From an uncultured Pelagibacteraceae bacterium (lineage in GTDB: Bacteria; Pseudomonadota; Alphaproteobacteria; Pelagibacterales; Pelagibacteraceae), in assembly GCA_902603555.1 (NCBI GenBank), contig CACKVD010000008.1, positions 1 through 47,700 of the forward strand: 47,700 nucleotides of DNA. Reading direction: 5' to 3'. Of the stretch, positions 17,151 through 25,635 are shown piece after piece; the first letter of the stretch is position 1, and every line of letters begins with the position of its first letter. A program made the translations under genes and the position numbers. A model generated the notes under the pieces. The model ran no database searches. It saw nothing but the letters and a program-made list of their open reading frames with translations, and had not been told where the DNA came from.

Positions 17151-17927
17151 TTATTTATAACTATATGGCCTACACTTATTAATTATTGATTTATAATATT
17201 TTGATAAAACTTTAAATTTTTTTAAATTTTTTCTTTTCCAGTCAATTTGTTTAATAGTTTTAATTGAAGCTATACCTTTACCAGAGCCAACCAATAATAT
17301 TTCATCATAAGTTTTTAAATCTTTAACGAATATATCTTTTTTTATTACTTTCTTAATTTTACTTTTAAAAAATTTAAAAGTGTTACCTTCATAATAACCT
17401 TTAGTTGGTGTGTAAATTTTATCATGTTTTATGAATAGAAGATTGGAAGTTCCAGTTTCTAAAATCATTTTTTTATAAACAAGACCAATATCTGATTTAG
17501 AATTATCCATTTTAGATAAATGCTTTAAAATTTTTTTATATTTTAAGTTTTTATATTGTGGTTTTTCACGTCTAAGTTTTACTAATTTTAAATCAAAATT
17601 TGACTTTGGGCTTACTCTTTTTCTAAAAGATATAGAAATAACATTTTTATTTAAAGCGACTCTAAGGAGGTGATTGTATTTAATTTTTTTTGATAAATTT
17701 TCATTTATTATTTTTAGAATTTTTTTACGAAGATATTTTTTTTTGACACCATATATTTCAAGGGATTTAATCAAATTTTTTATATGGTTTTCAAAAAATA
17801 AGATCTTTGGTGGTTTTCCAAAAATCCACATAGTTGTAAAGATACCGTGATCACCCCATAAGTCTTTAAAAGCTACCTCTCGAAGATTTTTAAGCTGATA
17901 GGATCTTTTTAATAAGTAAATTGCCAT
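17151..17927 (-). CDS. pabC: Aminodeoxychorismate lyase-like class IV aminotransferase
   Basis: A 258-residue PLP enzyme of fold type IV. WGDHGIFTTMWIFG (about 24-37) corresponds to the usual GDGVFET region, ENHIKNLIKSLEIYG to the conserved H.RL segment, and ILETGTSNLLFI (about 150-161) to the E-x-x-x-SN PLP-phosphate motif; the cofactor lysine is probably in LKYKKILKHLSKMDNSK. It would cleave 4-amino-4-deoxychorismate to p-aminobenzoate and pyruvate for folate. The reading frame starts inside pabA, overlapping it by 38 bases, and no later start would keep the fold intact. The pabB-pabA-pabC order supports the name; a D-amino acid or branched-chain aminotransferase is the alternative. Confidence 0.82.
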   Translation of the reverse strand: MAIYLLKRSYQLKNLREVAFKDLWGDHGIFTTMWIFGKPPKILFFENHIKNLIKSLEIYGVKKKYLRKKILKIINENLSKKIKYNHLLRVALNKNVISISFRKRVSPKSNFDLKLVKLRREKPQYKNLKYKKILKHLSKMDNSKSDIGLVYKKMILETGTSNLLFIKHDKIYTPTKGYYEGNTFKFFKSKIKKVIKKDIFVKDLKTYDEILLVGSGKGIASIKTIKQIDWKRKNLKKFKVLSKYYKSIINKCRPYSYK

Positions 17928-18447
17928 TGATAGTTAAGAATGACTCTGGGTGAAATTGAAATCCATAAATTTTATCTTTATTGTTTTCAAAAGCCATAGC
18001 AGCTTTTGATTCTAAGCATCTCATAGTTATCTCAAAATTTCTCATTTTAAAAGGTTCTTTTAATTTTAAAGAATGATATCTGCCAACTTTAAATTTTTTT
18101 CCTTTTTTAAATAATGATTTGTTATTTATTACTTTAATATCAGATTGAAACCCATGATAAATCTTTCTTTGTTCTACTATTTTTGCTCCTTCGCAAAATA
18201 GTATTTGCTGAAATCCTAAACAAATACCAATAATTTTCTTTTTCCCTTTAAATTTTTTGTAAATTTTTGAACTAGAAGGATAATTTTTTGGATTTCCTGG
18301 TCCTGGTGAAAAGATTATTACTGAAGCTTTTTTAAGTTTATTCTCATTTATTTTATTATAATTATCACATTCAACGTCATCGTATAATGAAAATTGATGA
18401 ACAACATTATAAGTAAAGGAGTCGTTATGATCGATAATATAAATCAT
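17890..18447 (-). CDS. pabA: Aminodeoxychorismate synthase glutamine amidotransferase subunit
   Basis: A 185-residue class I glutamine amidotransferase of the PabA/TrpG type. IDHNDSFTYNVVH (5-17) opens it, SPGPGNP (48-54) is the oxyanion region, the catalytic cysteine is C76 in GICLGFQ, and H166 and E168 in FQFHPESF complete the triad. It supplies ammonia from glutamine to the chorismate-binding partner, encoded directly upstream with a 4-base overlap. PabA and TrpG are often shared; with pabB and pabC adjacent and no trp genes here, folate synthesis is the main role, and use in tryptophan synthesis cannot be excluded. Confidence 0.92.
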   Translation of the reverse strand: MIYIIDHNDSFTYNVVHQFSLYDDVECDNYNKINENKLKKASVIIFSPGPGNPKNYPSSSKIYKKFKGKKKIIGICLGFQQILFCEGAKIVEQRKIYHGFQSDIKVINNKSLFKKGKKFKVGRYHSLKLKEPFKMRNFEITMRCLESKAAMAFENNKDKIYGFQFHPESFLTINGNLLIKKILSA

Positions 18448-19598
18448 TTAAATAAATCTATTAATGCTTTTGCTTTTATGAAATTTTCATTAAATTCATG
18501 ACTCGAGTTACTATCGACTACAACACCTGAGGCAACTGAAATTTCTGAAAAATTTTTAAAATTTAAAATTGATCTAATAATAATATTAAATCTCATATCC
18601 CCATTAAATTTAATATAGCCAAAACTACCTGTATAAATATTCCTATTTTCTTGTTCTTGTTTGTTTAATAGATTTAAAGTACTTATTTTTGGACAACCGA
18701 TAACAGAACCTCCTGGCATCATAGCTTTTATAATATCAATATTTTTAATATCTTTTTTAAGTTTACCCTTAATTAGACTTACGTAGTGAAATAGATCTTT
18801 ATATTCTTCTACAATTTTTTGTTTTGATAATTTAACAGTTCCAACTTTACAAACCCTTGATAAATCATTTCTCTCCATATCTACAATCATGTTATGTTCT
18901 TTGGTTTCTTTAATATTCTTTTTAAAATAATTTAAAGCTTTTATTTTATTTAAAGACTTTGTCTTTTTTACTGTTCCAGCAATCGGCTTTGTGGATATTT
19001 GGGAACCTTTTTTTGTAATTAAATTTTCAGGAGAACAACTTATTATAGAATAATTTTTATCTTTTATCATAAAGGCTTCTGGAGCTAAGTTTGTTTTTGA
19101 TAGTCTAGCAAAAAAATCTAAAGGATTAATTTTTGATTTTGTTTTGTATTTAGTGCAAATCTTTATTTGATACGTCTCACCACTTTTTATTTTTTTTTTA
19201 AATTTATCAAAAATTTTAGTATAAGAATTTTTATTTATATTGATCTTAAAATTACTATTACTCACATCTTTTATACTCTTGAATTTAAAATTATTACTTA
19301 AATTTATAATTTTTTCAGGTTTATAAAAAATACCTTTTGGAAAATTTATATTCTTTTGTTTAGGTATCTTCACATTAATTAGGTTATTTAATAATTCGTA
19401 TCCAAAAAAACCAATAAACAAATCTGTTTTTTTTGTTTTATTTTTAAATTTTTTTTTTAAAAAATCTTTAATATTTTTATTATTCAAAATTATTTTTTTG
19501 GAAAAATCAGTATATAAATTGAAACCCTTTTTAGATTTATAAATAATATAAGCCTTTCCCGAATTGTTTATCTCTGCTAATTGATGTTGTTTGTTCAA
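18444..19598 (-). CDS. pabB: Aminodeoxychorismate synthase component I
   Basis: A 384-residue chorismate-binding enzyme. The family signatures are SPENLITKKG (the chorismate-site SPE), TKPIAGTVKKT (PIAGT), HNMIVDMERNDLSRVC, PGGSVIGCPKISTLNLL and YTGSFGYIKFNGDMRFNI, in normal order. It aminates chorismate to 4-amino-4-deoxychorismate with ammonia from PabA. The N-terminal region is shortened: members are commonly about 450 residues, and the lysine-rich first 130 residues are poorly conserved, so the inhibitor-binding part may be reduced. It starts one base after the MFS gene and overlaps pabA by 4 bases. Anthranilate synthase (TrpE) is the alternative, but pabC next door decides for PabB. Confidence 0.9.
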   Translation of the reverse strand: MNKQHQLAEINNSGKAYIIYKSKKGFNLYTDFSKKIILNNKNIKDFLKKKFKNKTKKTDLFIGFFGYELLNNLINVKIPKQKNINFPKGIFYKPEKIINLSNNFKFKSIKDVSNSNFKININKNSYTKIFDKFKKKIKSGETYQIKICTKYKTKSKINPLDFFARLSKTNLAPEAFMIKDKNYSIISCSPENLITKKGSQISTKPIAGTVKKTKSLNKIKALNYFKKNIKETKEHNMIVDMERNDLSRVCKVGTVKLSKQKIVEEYKDLFHYVSLIKGKLKKDIKNIDIIKAMMPGGSVIGCPKISTLNLLNKQEQENRNIYTGSFGYIKFNGDMRFNIIIRSILNFKNFSEISVASGVVVDSNSSHEFNENFIKAKALIDLFK

Positions 19599-19599
19599 T

Positions 19600-20820
19600 T
19601 TATTCTGTTTTTAATCTTAAAACTGGTTCTTCCTTAATTGGTAAATGAATTATTGCTGCAAAAACAGATAATGCAATTGCCAAATACCACGCATAATCAT
19701 AAGAGCCATAAAGATCGTGAAACAAGCCTCCTAAGTATGCACCAAAAAAAGAGCCAATTTGATGACTTAAAAATACTATACCGTATAAAAGTCCAAGATA
19801 TTTTGTACCAAATAAATGTGCAACAATTCCACTTGTAGCTGGAACAGTTGATAACCACAAGAAACCAAAGCTAGCTCCAAACAAAAATGCACTAAAATTG
19901 CTTGCTGGTGTAAATATAAAAAGAATAATTGAAATTCCTCTCAAAAAATAAATTCCACTAAGAATAATCTTTTTGCTCATCTTTGCTGAAAGATATCCAC
20001 TTAGTAATGACCCAAATATGTTAAATAAACCAATCAATGAAAGGATTGCTGCTGCAGTCCAATCCTCTAATCCTCTATCAATAACATATTTGGGCACATG
20101 TGTTCCAACTAAAGTAATATGAAAACCACAAACAAAAAAACCTGAGACAAGTAATACATAACTTTTAGTTCTAAAAGCCTCAGTTAAAGCTTCTTTGAAT
20201 GATTGATCTGATTTTTTTTCAATACTTTCATTTTCAGATGGAGATCTTACAAAATAAGCAGCAACTATACCTGTTAGTAAAAATAGAGAAAAAATAAATA
20301 AAGTATGATTCCAACCAAATTCATTTAAAGAATAATTTGTAAAAATTGGAGAAAGAAAATAACCAAAAGATCCTAATGCAGTTACAAAACTCATGGCAAT
20401 AGTTCTTGTGGATAATGGAAAATGTTTACCAACCACTGACATTGGAATACTTATAGCAGTCCCACCAAGTCCAATTCCAATTAATAGGCCCATATGAATT
20501 TGAAAAAATATTCCAGTGTTAGGACCGGTGTATAAAAAATATATTCCTAAAGTATAAAATATAAATGCTGAAATTATTGCTATATGACCACCATATCGAT
20601 CAGCAACAGCTCCAAATATAGGACCTGTTAATCCCCACATTAGCATTTGCATACCAATAGCAAACCCAAATGCAGTATTACTAATATTTAAGCTTTCATT
20701 AAAGTCCATAAAAAATAATCCAAAAGTTTGTCTCACACCAAGTGAAATTAAGACAACAAAACACGCTGCAAATAAAGTTACTATCGCTGTTTTAGATTTA
20801 AAGAAATTTTCTGTTATCAT
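19600..20820 (-). CDS. MFS transporter (oxalate/formate- or monocarboxylate-like)
   Basis: A 406-residue transporter with 12 predicted helices, starting with AIVTLFAACFVVLISLGVRQ. GAVADRYGGHIAI between helices 2 and 3 is the MFS loop motif, and LSGYLSAKMSKK is its equivalent in the second half. The QTFGLFFMDF segment after helix 1 and the GLLYGIVFLSHQIGSFFGAY region resemble the monocarboxylate/oxalate-formate branch of the superfamily. Its start overlaps the cystathionine beta-lyase stop by 4 bases and pabB follows one base later, so it is part of that operon. The substrate is unknown; an organosulfur or keto-acid compound would fit the lyase upstream. Confidence 0.88.
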   Translation of the reverse strand: MITENFFKSKTAIVTLFAACFVVLISLGVRQTFGLFFMDFNESLNISNTAFGFAIGMQMLMWGLTGPIFGAVADRYGGHIAIISAFIFYTLGIYFLYTGPNTGIFFQIHMGLLIGIGLGGTAISIPMSVVGKHFPLSTRTIAMSFVTALGSFGYFLSPIFTNYSLNEFGWNHTLFIFSLFLLTGIVAAYFVRSPSENESIEKKSDQSFKEALTEAFRTKSYVLLVSGFFVCGFHITLVGTHVPKYVIDRGLEDWTAAAILSLIGLFNIFGSLLSGYLSAKMSKKIILSGIYFLRGISIILFIFTPASNFSAFLFGASFGFLWLSTVPATSGIVAHLFGTKYLGLLYGIVFLSHQIGSFFGAYLGGLFHDLYGSYDYAWYLAIALSVFAAIIHLPIKEEPVLRLKTE

Positions 20821-21992
20821 TTTAAATGTCTTAATGCTTGTTTAATATCTGCTATTAAGTCATTAGGATCCTCAAGCCCTATATGTAACCTGACAAGATG
20901 CTCATCTTTTGATAAATTTAAATATTTTCTTTTTCCAGTCTCTCTAAATTCTTGATGTAGTACCAAACTTTCAAATCCTCCCCAACTATAACCATAACCA
21001 AATAATTTAAGTGAGTTCACAAATTTTCTAACAGAGTTAATATTTTTAGATTTTATTTTTAAACCCATGAGACCAGAAGCACCTGAATAGTATTTTTTCC
21101 ACATTCTAAAATTAAAAGAGTCCTTTTTGTATGGATATAGTAATTTAAATTTTTTATTCTTAGATAAAAATGCTGCAACCTTTTTTGCATTTTCTCTATG
21201 TCTATCTAATCTAACATCAAGTGTTCGAAGACCTCTTGTAATTAAATATGCATCATCAGGACCAAGTCTTAAACCAGTAATTCTCTCAGCAGTTTTAACT
21301 TTGTTAAACACTTTTTTATTAACAGCCAAACTACCACCCATAACATCAGAGTGTCCCGAATAATATTTAGTTGCTGAAACAATCGACATATCAAAACCAA
21401 ATTTAATTGGTTTAAAATAATATGGAGTAGCCCAAGTATTATCAATAGCTGTTAAAATCTTATACTTTTTAGCTATGGAAATAATCCTTCCTAAATCTTG
21501 AAATTCAAAAGAATTACTTCCTGGATTTTCAACAAATATTAGTTTTGTTTTTTTTGTAATATTTGTTTCTAATGATTTTAAATTATGAGGATCATAAAAA
21601 ACTGTTTTTATATTGAAGTCTTTTAAATAATCTTGAGTTAAAAGTCTTGTGGGAGAATAGACTGGGTCAGCTACCATTATTTCATCTCCAGGTCTTACAA
21701 CACTAAATATTGATAAAAAAACTGCACCAAAACCTGTCGGTGTTGTAAATACATGATAGCTTTCTTCAAGTTTGGTTAGTATTTTTTGTAATATATATGT
21801 AGTTGAAGTTCCTTGTCTGCCATAGTCATAATGCCCACCTGTTGGATTTTTTTGTGCTTTTGCTTGAGTTTTTCTAATGTGTTGCATTGACTTAAATATA
21901 ATTGTTGAGGCTCGAACAACTGGTGGATTTACTGACTGATTATGAAAATCTTTTGCAGTATGCTTTAAAAAAGTCTTGAAGGATTTAGACAT
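20817..21992 (-). CDS. metC: Cystathionine beta-lyase
   Basis: A 391-residue PLP enzyme of the Cys/Met metabolism family (fold type I). The PLP lysine is K209 in SIVSATKYYSGHSDVMGG, DNTWATPYYFKP holds the aspartate that pairs with the pyridine nitrogen, and the HYDYGRQGTST segment carries the active-site tyrosine and arginine. The C-terminal LHIGLEDPNDLIADI is standard. It would cleave cystathionine to homocysteine, pyruvate and ammonia; related cysteine desulfhydrase or C-S lyase activity is possible. I chose the ATG at 21992: the alternative TTG at 22019 adds nine residues and runs into a plus-strand promoter. It heads the six-gene operon through to the HIT gene. Confidence 0.88.
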   Translation of the reverse strand: MSKSFKTFLKHTAKDFHNQSVNPPVVRASTIIFKSMQHIRKTQAKAQKNPTGGHYDYGRQGTSTTYILQKILTKLEESYHVFTTPTGFGAVFLSIFSVVRPGDEIMVADPVYSPTRLLTQDYLKDFNIKTVFYDPHNLKSLETNITKKTKLIFVENPGSNSFEFQDLGRIISIAKKYKILTAIDNTWATPYYFKPIKFGFDMSIVSATKYYSGHSDVMGGSLAVNKKVFNKVKTAERITGLRLGPDDAYLITRGLRTLDVRLDRHRENAKKVAAFLSKNKKFKLLYPYKKDSFNFRMWKKYYSGASGLMGLKIKSKNINSVRKFVNSLKLFGYGYSWGGFESLVLHQEFRETGKRKYLNLSKDEHLVRLHIGLEDPNDLIADIKQALRHLK

Positions 21993-21999
21993 AAAAAAT

Positions 22000-22028
22000 T
22001 TGATAACTTTAAAGGACAATGCTATATC
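22000..22028 (+). promoter_or_regulatory. Candidate sigma-70 promoter for the 27-residue basic protein
   Basis: TTGATA at 22000-22005 and TATATC at 22023-22028 are 17 bases apart. They are followed after about 30 bases by an AAAGGAAA ribosome binding site at 22058-22065 and the ATG at 22068. The promoter lies in the gap between the diverging metC ATG and the small gene. It supports the short gene being real. Confidence 0.5.
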
Positions 22029-22067
22029 CGAGCCATAATTTCAATTAAATTATAACTAAAGGAAATA

Positions 22068-22151
22068 ATGGGTTACCCAAAAAAACATAGAGGCCGAAGA
22101 AAAATGGGCTCAAAAAAGAGAAGAGCCAGAAAAAAGAATAAGAAGAAATAA
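22068..22151 (+). CDS. 27-residue very basic protein, possible small ribosomal protein
   Basis: A very short plus-strand gene with a good AAAGGAAA ribosome binding site three bases before the ATG. It begins MGYPKKHRGRRKMG and ends in KKNKKK; 16 of 27 residues are Lys or Arg, with no acidic residue. The R-R-K-M-x-x-K-K-R-R pattern recalls the tiny basic ribosomal proteins (bTHX; bS22/Cox24-like, which carry K-R-R-x-K-M followed by basic residues). I cannot assign it to either with certainty. The gene after it starts 7 bases later, so the two may be cotranscribed. Its binding site, promoter and composition argue for a real RNA-binding peptide. Confidence 0.72.
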   Translation: MGYPKKHRGRRKMGSKKRRARKKNKKK

Positions 22152-22158
22152 TTTGGTC

Positions 22159-22851
22159 ATGAGCAGTATTGATAAAGTGAGATCAATTTCTGTTTGGATT
22201 TTCATAATTCCGTTTATATCAGTAAATACTTGTTTGTTAATCGTAACTAATTTTCATCAATTATTGGAGCCTGGAATTCCAATAAATCCAACTTTTCCAT
22301 ACTTTGATGGTGGTGTTTCAATCAGTAGAACAGTAAGAGATTTTCCCTTATATCTAATATTCAAACCAGCAATGTTTATTACCTCTTATTTATTAATCTT
22401 ATATTGGCTTAATACAAAAAATATAATTAACCATTTTCATAAAAATTATATTAACAAAAGAAAAATAGTTTTTTTTGGAATTGCTTCTGCAGTGCTACTA
22501 ACTTTGCACTCAATTTTCCTTGGTATAAAATTCGATAACGATCTTTATAAATTATTTAGAAGAGTCGTTATGCTTTCATTCATTATATTTGAGTTGATTG
22601 CACAAGCTTATTTAATAAAATTTTTTTATGAAACAAGACATAAAATTAATGACCACATTAACATTAATTACCTAAAAACTAAAAGAATTCTTATTACTTT
22701 TTTAATAATAATTTCAATAATTACTTTACCTTTCCTTCCCTTTGATAATTTTAAGTTTTTAAAGCATGCTATCGAATGGAATGTTTTCCTGGGAGTAATA
22801 ACTTTTTATTTACTCACTTATTTAATGTGGAAAAAAAATACTACTTTGTAA
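22159..22851 (+). CDS. Six-helix membrane protein, Frag1/DRAM/Sfk1-like
   Basis: A 230-residue integral membrane protein, ATG at 22159 (a TTG two codons earlier is possible). Six hydrophobic segments can be seen: [19 protein letters not shown], then after a loop with [14 protein letters not shown] come [78 protein letters not shown] and [18 protein letters not shown]. The large first loop with PYFDGG before the second helix resembles Frag1/DRAM/Sfk1 proteins, which are poorly characterised and found in membranes in all domains. It follows the basic 27-residue gene and ends overlapping the mnmA stop by 11 bases, tail to tail. The family call is tentative. Confidence 0.6.
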   Translation: MSSIDKVRSISVWIFIIPFISVNTCLLIVTNFHQLLEPGIPINPTFPYFDGGVSISRTVRDFPLYLIFKPAMFITSYLLILYWLNTKNIINHFHKNYINKRKIVFFGIASAVLLTLHSIFLGIKFDNDLYKLFRRVVMLSFIIFELIAQAYLIKFFYETRHKINDHININYLKTKRILITFLIIISIITLPFLPFDNFKFLKHAIEWNVFLGVITFYLLTYLMWKKNTTL

Positions 22852-23959
22852 TCCAGCCACCACCTAGAACTCTATACCCTAAATTATCTTTGTTATAAAA
22901 GACGCAAGCTTGTCCTGGAGATATACCATCTTCTGGTAAGTTTAAATTTACCTCAGCACAATCTTGATTGGTGAAATTAACTTTTGCGTCAAGAAGTTTA
23001 CCTGTTGATCTAACTTTAACAAAAACATTATTCGTAAAATCTTTTTTTTCTGCTAATAAATTTAAATTTTTTAAGTATATAGTTTTTTTTCCTAATTTTT
23101 CTCTTGGTCCAACTACAATTTCATTTTTTTCCGCATCAATACTAATCACATATAAAGGCTCTTTGTCTGAAACTTTAATTCCTTTTCGTTGACCTATAGT
23201 AAAATTGATAATTCCATCGTGAACACCTATTACTTTACCATTAATATCTTTAATATTGCCTTTCTTTAAAGACTCGGGCCTAAATTTTTGTATAACAGAT
23301 ACATAATCTCCATTTGGAACAAAACAAATATCTTGACTATCAGGTTTGTCAGCAACATTAAGCTCTAATTTTTTTGCTATTTCTCTTGTCTCATCTTTTA
23401 ACATCCCACCTAAAGGAAATCTCAAATAATCTAATTGTTCTCTTGAAGTATTGAATAAAAAATAACTTTGATCTCTATTTTCATCAATTGCTTTATACAT
23501 ATTGGTTTGCCCATTAGATGTAACACTTTTTACATAATGTCCAGTTATCATTGCATCAGCTTTTAAATCTTTAGACACTTCAAACAAATCTTTAAATTTA
23601 ACTGTTTGATTGCATTGAACACATGGGATCGGTGTTTCTCCATTTAAGTAACTACCTACAAAATTATCTATAACACCTTGTTTAAACTTATTTTGATAAT
23701 ATAAAATTTTATGATCAATATTTAATTTGTTTGCTACCCTTTTTGCATCCATAATATCTTGACCTGAACAACATTGTTTTGAATTTGCAACTTCCTTACC
23801 ATTATCATAGAGTTTTAATGTAATACCAATCACATTATATCCATCTTTTTTCATTATACCTGCCACTGTAGATGAATCCACACCTCCTGACATAGCCACA
23901 ACTACAGTTGTGTCTGAGGGCTTTTTATCTAACCCAATAGAATTTAATTCTTTATTCAT
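22841..23959 (-). CDS. mnmA: tRNA-specific 2-thiouridylase
   Basis: A 372-residue MnmA protein that adds sulfur to U34 of tRNA-Glu, -Gln and -Lys. The ATP-pyrophosphatase loop SGGVDSS is at 24-30, the catalytic cysteines are C116 (in [10 protein letters not shown]) and C212 (in [13 protein letters not shown]), and the C-terminal ACVFY and GGGWI lie at the expected place. Sulfur arrives as persulfide from a cysteine desulfurase relay not present in this window. Length is normal. It diverges from the DUF3553 gene across only 41 bases, so the two promoters must overlap. Confidence 0.95.
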   Translation of the reverse strand: MNKELNSIGLDKKPSDTTVVVAMSGGVDSSTVAGIMKKDGYNVIGITLKLYDNGKEVANSKQCCSGQDIMDAKRVANKLNIDHKILYYQNKFKQGVIDNFVGSYLNGETPIPCVQCNQTVKFKDLFEVSKDLKADAMITGHYVKSVTSNGQTNMYKAIDENRDQSYFLFNTSREQLDYLRFPLGGMLKDETREIAKKLELNVADKPDSQDICFVPNGDYVSVIQKFRPESLKKGNIKDINGKVIGVHDGIINFTIGQRKGIKVSDKEPLYVISIDAEKNEIVVGPREKLGKKTIYLKNLNLLAEKKDFTNNVFVKVRSTGKLLDAKVNFTNQDCAEVNLNLPEDGISPGQACVFYNKDNLGYRVLGGGWITK

Positions 23960-24000
23960 AAGATGGTATTTATACTCATTTATATTATAAAATAAATTAA

Positions 24001-24177
24001 ATGATTTTTGATTTTGAACCAGGTGACAAAGTTTTCAATCCAAACAATAAAGATTGGGGAATAGGACAGGTTCAATCAATAATTAAAGAAAAAATTACTG
24101 TCAATTTCCAAAATGTTGGTAAAAAAGTAATTAATGCAGAAAATATAGAATTAATAAAAATTAATGAACGAAATTAA
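24001..24177 (+). CDS. DUF3553-family protein, 58 residues
   Basis: A small soluble protein read directly, ATG at 24001 and stop ending at 24177. [20 protein letters not shown] (residues 3-22) and then [20 protein letters not shown] form a small beta-barrel-like domain: G-D-x-V-x-x-P...D-W-G-x-G-x-V-x-S...V-x-F...G-K-K is the pattern of DUF3553, which also resembles the CarD/Tudor-like domain in UvrD-type helicases. It overlaps the start of cysQ by 14 bases, so the two are translated together. The role is unknown; nucleic acid or protein binding is plausible. Confidence 0.85.
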   Translation: MIFDFEPGDKVFNPNNKDWGIGQVQSIIKEKITVNFQNVGKKVINAENIELIKINERN

Positions 24178-24937
24178 AATAAAAGAAATAGTTGAAAATC
24201 TAATTGATACTTTTTTGTATGCTGGAAAAATCTCTTTAGATCTTAGAAAAAAAGGTCTTACTAAAGAAATGAAATCTGACAATACACCAGTTAGTAATGG
24301 AGATTTAGAAGTTAACAAAATAATTACAAAAAAAATTATTTCATTAACTCCAGACATTCCAATTATATCTGAAGAAACTTCAGATAATAAATCAATAAGT
24401 AACTTAGAAAATTTTTGGCTAATTGATCCGATTGACGGTACTTATGATTATATTAATGATTTAGATGAATTTACAATTAACGCTGGTCTTATAATTGATA
24501 AAAAACCTGTAGCTGGTTTAATTTATGCTCCAGCAAAAGAAAGAATGTTTTATTCATTTGGTGAAAACTCTGCTTTTGAATTAATAAAAGGTGAGTTAAT
24601 AAAGTTGGAATGTAAAAAAAATTTTAATAAAAATGAAATTAAATTTGTATCTTATTCAAATAAAATAAAACCTGAAATAGAAAAAATTCATAAAATTTTA
24701 AATGTTAAAAGTTTTACAAGGATGAAAAGCTCACTTAAATTTTGTGTCATAGCTGCTGGTGAATATGATGGATATGTAGCTGAACCTAGGGCATGTGAAT
24801 GGGATATAGCTGCAGGTCATGCAATTTTAAAACACTCTGGGGGAAATGTTACAGATTTTGATGGGAATGAAATTTACTATGGAAAAAAAGATTTTAAAAA
24901 TCCAAGTTTAATTCTAAAAAGTAAAAATATATTATAA
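24164..24937 (+). CDS. cysQ: CysQ-like 3'(2'),5'-bisphosphate nucleotidase / IMPase family
   Basis: A 257-residue magnesium-dependent phosphatase. Metal ligands are in SEETSD (E70, E71) and LIDPIDGTYDYI (D88, D91), with CEWDIAAGHAILKHSGG as the last metal site near residue 215. DNTPVSNGDLEVNK is the conserved N-terminal lithium-sensitive motif. CysQ removes the 3'-phosphate of PAP, the by-product of PAPS use; inositol monophosphatase activity is the alternative. It overlaps DUF3553 at its start and shares TAATG with the next small gene, so the three are one operon. Presence of CysQ with APS reductase but no assimilatory sulfate genes here is worth noting. Confidence 0.85.
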   Translation: MNEIKIKEIVENLIDTFLYAGKISLDLRKKGLTKEMKSDNTPVSNGDLEVNKIITKKIISLTPDIPIISEETSDNKSISNLENFWLIDPIDGTYDYINDLDEFTINAGLIIDKKPVAGLIYAPAKERMFYSFGENSAFELIKGELIKLECKKNFNKNEIKFVSYSNKIKPEIEKIHKILNVKSFTRMKSSLKFCVIAAGEYDGYVAEPRACEWDIAAGHAILKHSGGNVTDFDGNEIYYGKKDFKNPSLILKSKNIL

Positions 24938-25080
24938 TGGATGAACAATTAAGGATAATATTAATAATCATTGTTTCAGTATCAATTTTTGGACTGTTAG
25001 TTTTTGTTTTTGTTAGAAATTATATTAAATCAAAGATTGAGTATTTGATGAAAATGGAAAAAGATAAAAAATCAAAGTAA
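24937..25080 (+). CDS. 47-residue single-helix membrane protein
   Basis: A short gene whose ATG overlaps the cysQ stop by one base (TAATG) and whose stop ends at 25080, inside the 3' end of the convergent recX gene. One hydrophobic helix (about residues 6-27: RIILIIIVSVSIFGLLVFVF) follows the short acidic N-terminus, then a basic tail rich in lysine (KMEKDKKSK). The topology should place the basic tail in the cytoplasm. No family is recognised. The tight coupling with cysQ argues it is translated. Confidence 0.65.
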   Translation: MDEQLRIILIIIVSVSIFGLLVFVFVRNYIKSKIEYLMKMEKDKKSK

Positions 25081-25635
25081 TTTTATTATTTTAAGGAAGT
25101 CATCTTTTTCGATTTCCATTACCTTTTTAGAAGTTTCAAAATCAAAACCATTTCTTGCTAATAAAGAAATATCTTTTTTATAAAATAAAGGTCTGTTATC
25201 TTCAGTCCTAGCAGGGCCAATTCTTTTTTTTTTACAAATTTTTATTGCAGAAAAAAAGTCTTGATCTGAATTTTCATCTTGGATTTTATTTACTGTATCT
25301 TTGATAAACTCACTATTTATTCCTTTTCCAATTAAGTAATTTCTAATTTTATTGATTGAACTTCCTCTTTGAATCATACTTTTGGCTTTACTATCTGAAT
25401 AAAACTTATCATTAATAAATCTATTTTTTTCTAAATCTGTTAAAACTATGTCAATTAAGTCTGAAACATCTTTTTTTTTAACACTTGGTACAGATGATTT
25501 GAGATATTTTTTCAATAGGTAAGTCTTTAATTGCTGTTTTGATGGAGCGTATTTTTCAACATAAGCAAAAGCAAAGTTTCTCATTTCTTCTACGGTTACT
25601 TTTAATGTTTTTTTTTTATTTCTTATAGGAATCAT
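25072..25635 (-). CDS. recX: RecX-like regulatory protein
   Basis: A 187-residue helical protein with the three-helix repeats of RecX: YVEKYAPSKQQLKTYLLKKY early, then IDIVLTDLEKNRFINDKFYS, KSMIQRGSSINKIRNYLIGK and the last RNGFDFETSKKVMEIEKDD. The motif R-G-x-S...I...L...G-I is diagnostic. RecX binds RecA filaments and limits recombination. No recA lies nearby. It starts at the CATG shared with the divergent ABA4-like gene, so the two ATGs overlap on opposite strands, and its end overlaps the small membrane gene by 9 bases. Confidence 0.85.
   Translation of the reverse strand: MIPIRNKKKTLKVTVEEMRNFAFAYVEKYAPSKQQLKTYLLKKYLKSSVPSVKKKDVSDLIDIVLTDLEKNRFINDKFYSDSKAKSMIQRGSSINKIRNYLIGKGINSEFIKDTVNKIQDENSDQDFFSAIKICKKKRIGPARTEDNRPLFYKKDISLLARNGFDFETSKKVMEIEKDDFLKIIKLL

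Noticed and set aside
17890..17927. A frameshift or pabA-pabC fusion suggested by the 38-base overlap
   Set aside because: Both frames are intact, with complete families at expected lengths; a long overlap is enough explanation.
22020..22067. A sulfur-amino-acid riboswitch (SAM type) near the metC-like gene
   Set aside because: The gap is only about 75 bases, is shared with a plus-strand promoter and shows no conserved stem pattern; known SAR11 SAM switches lie before other genes.
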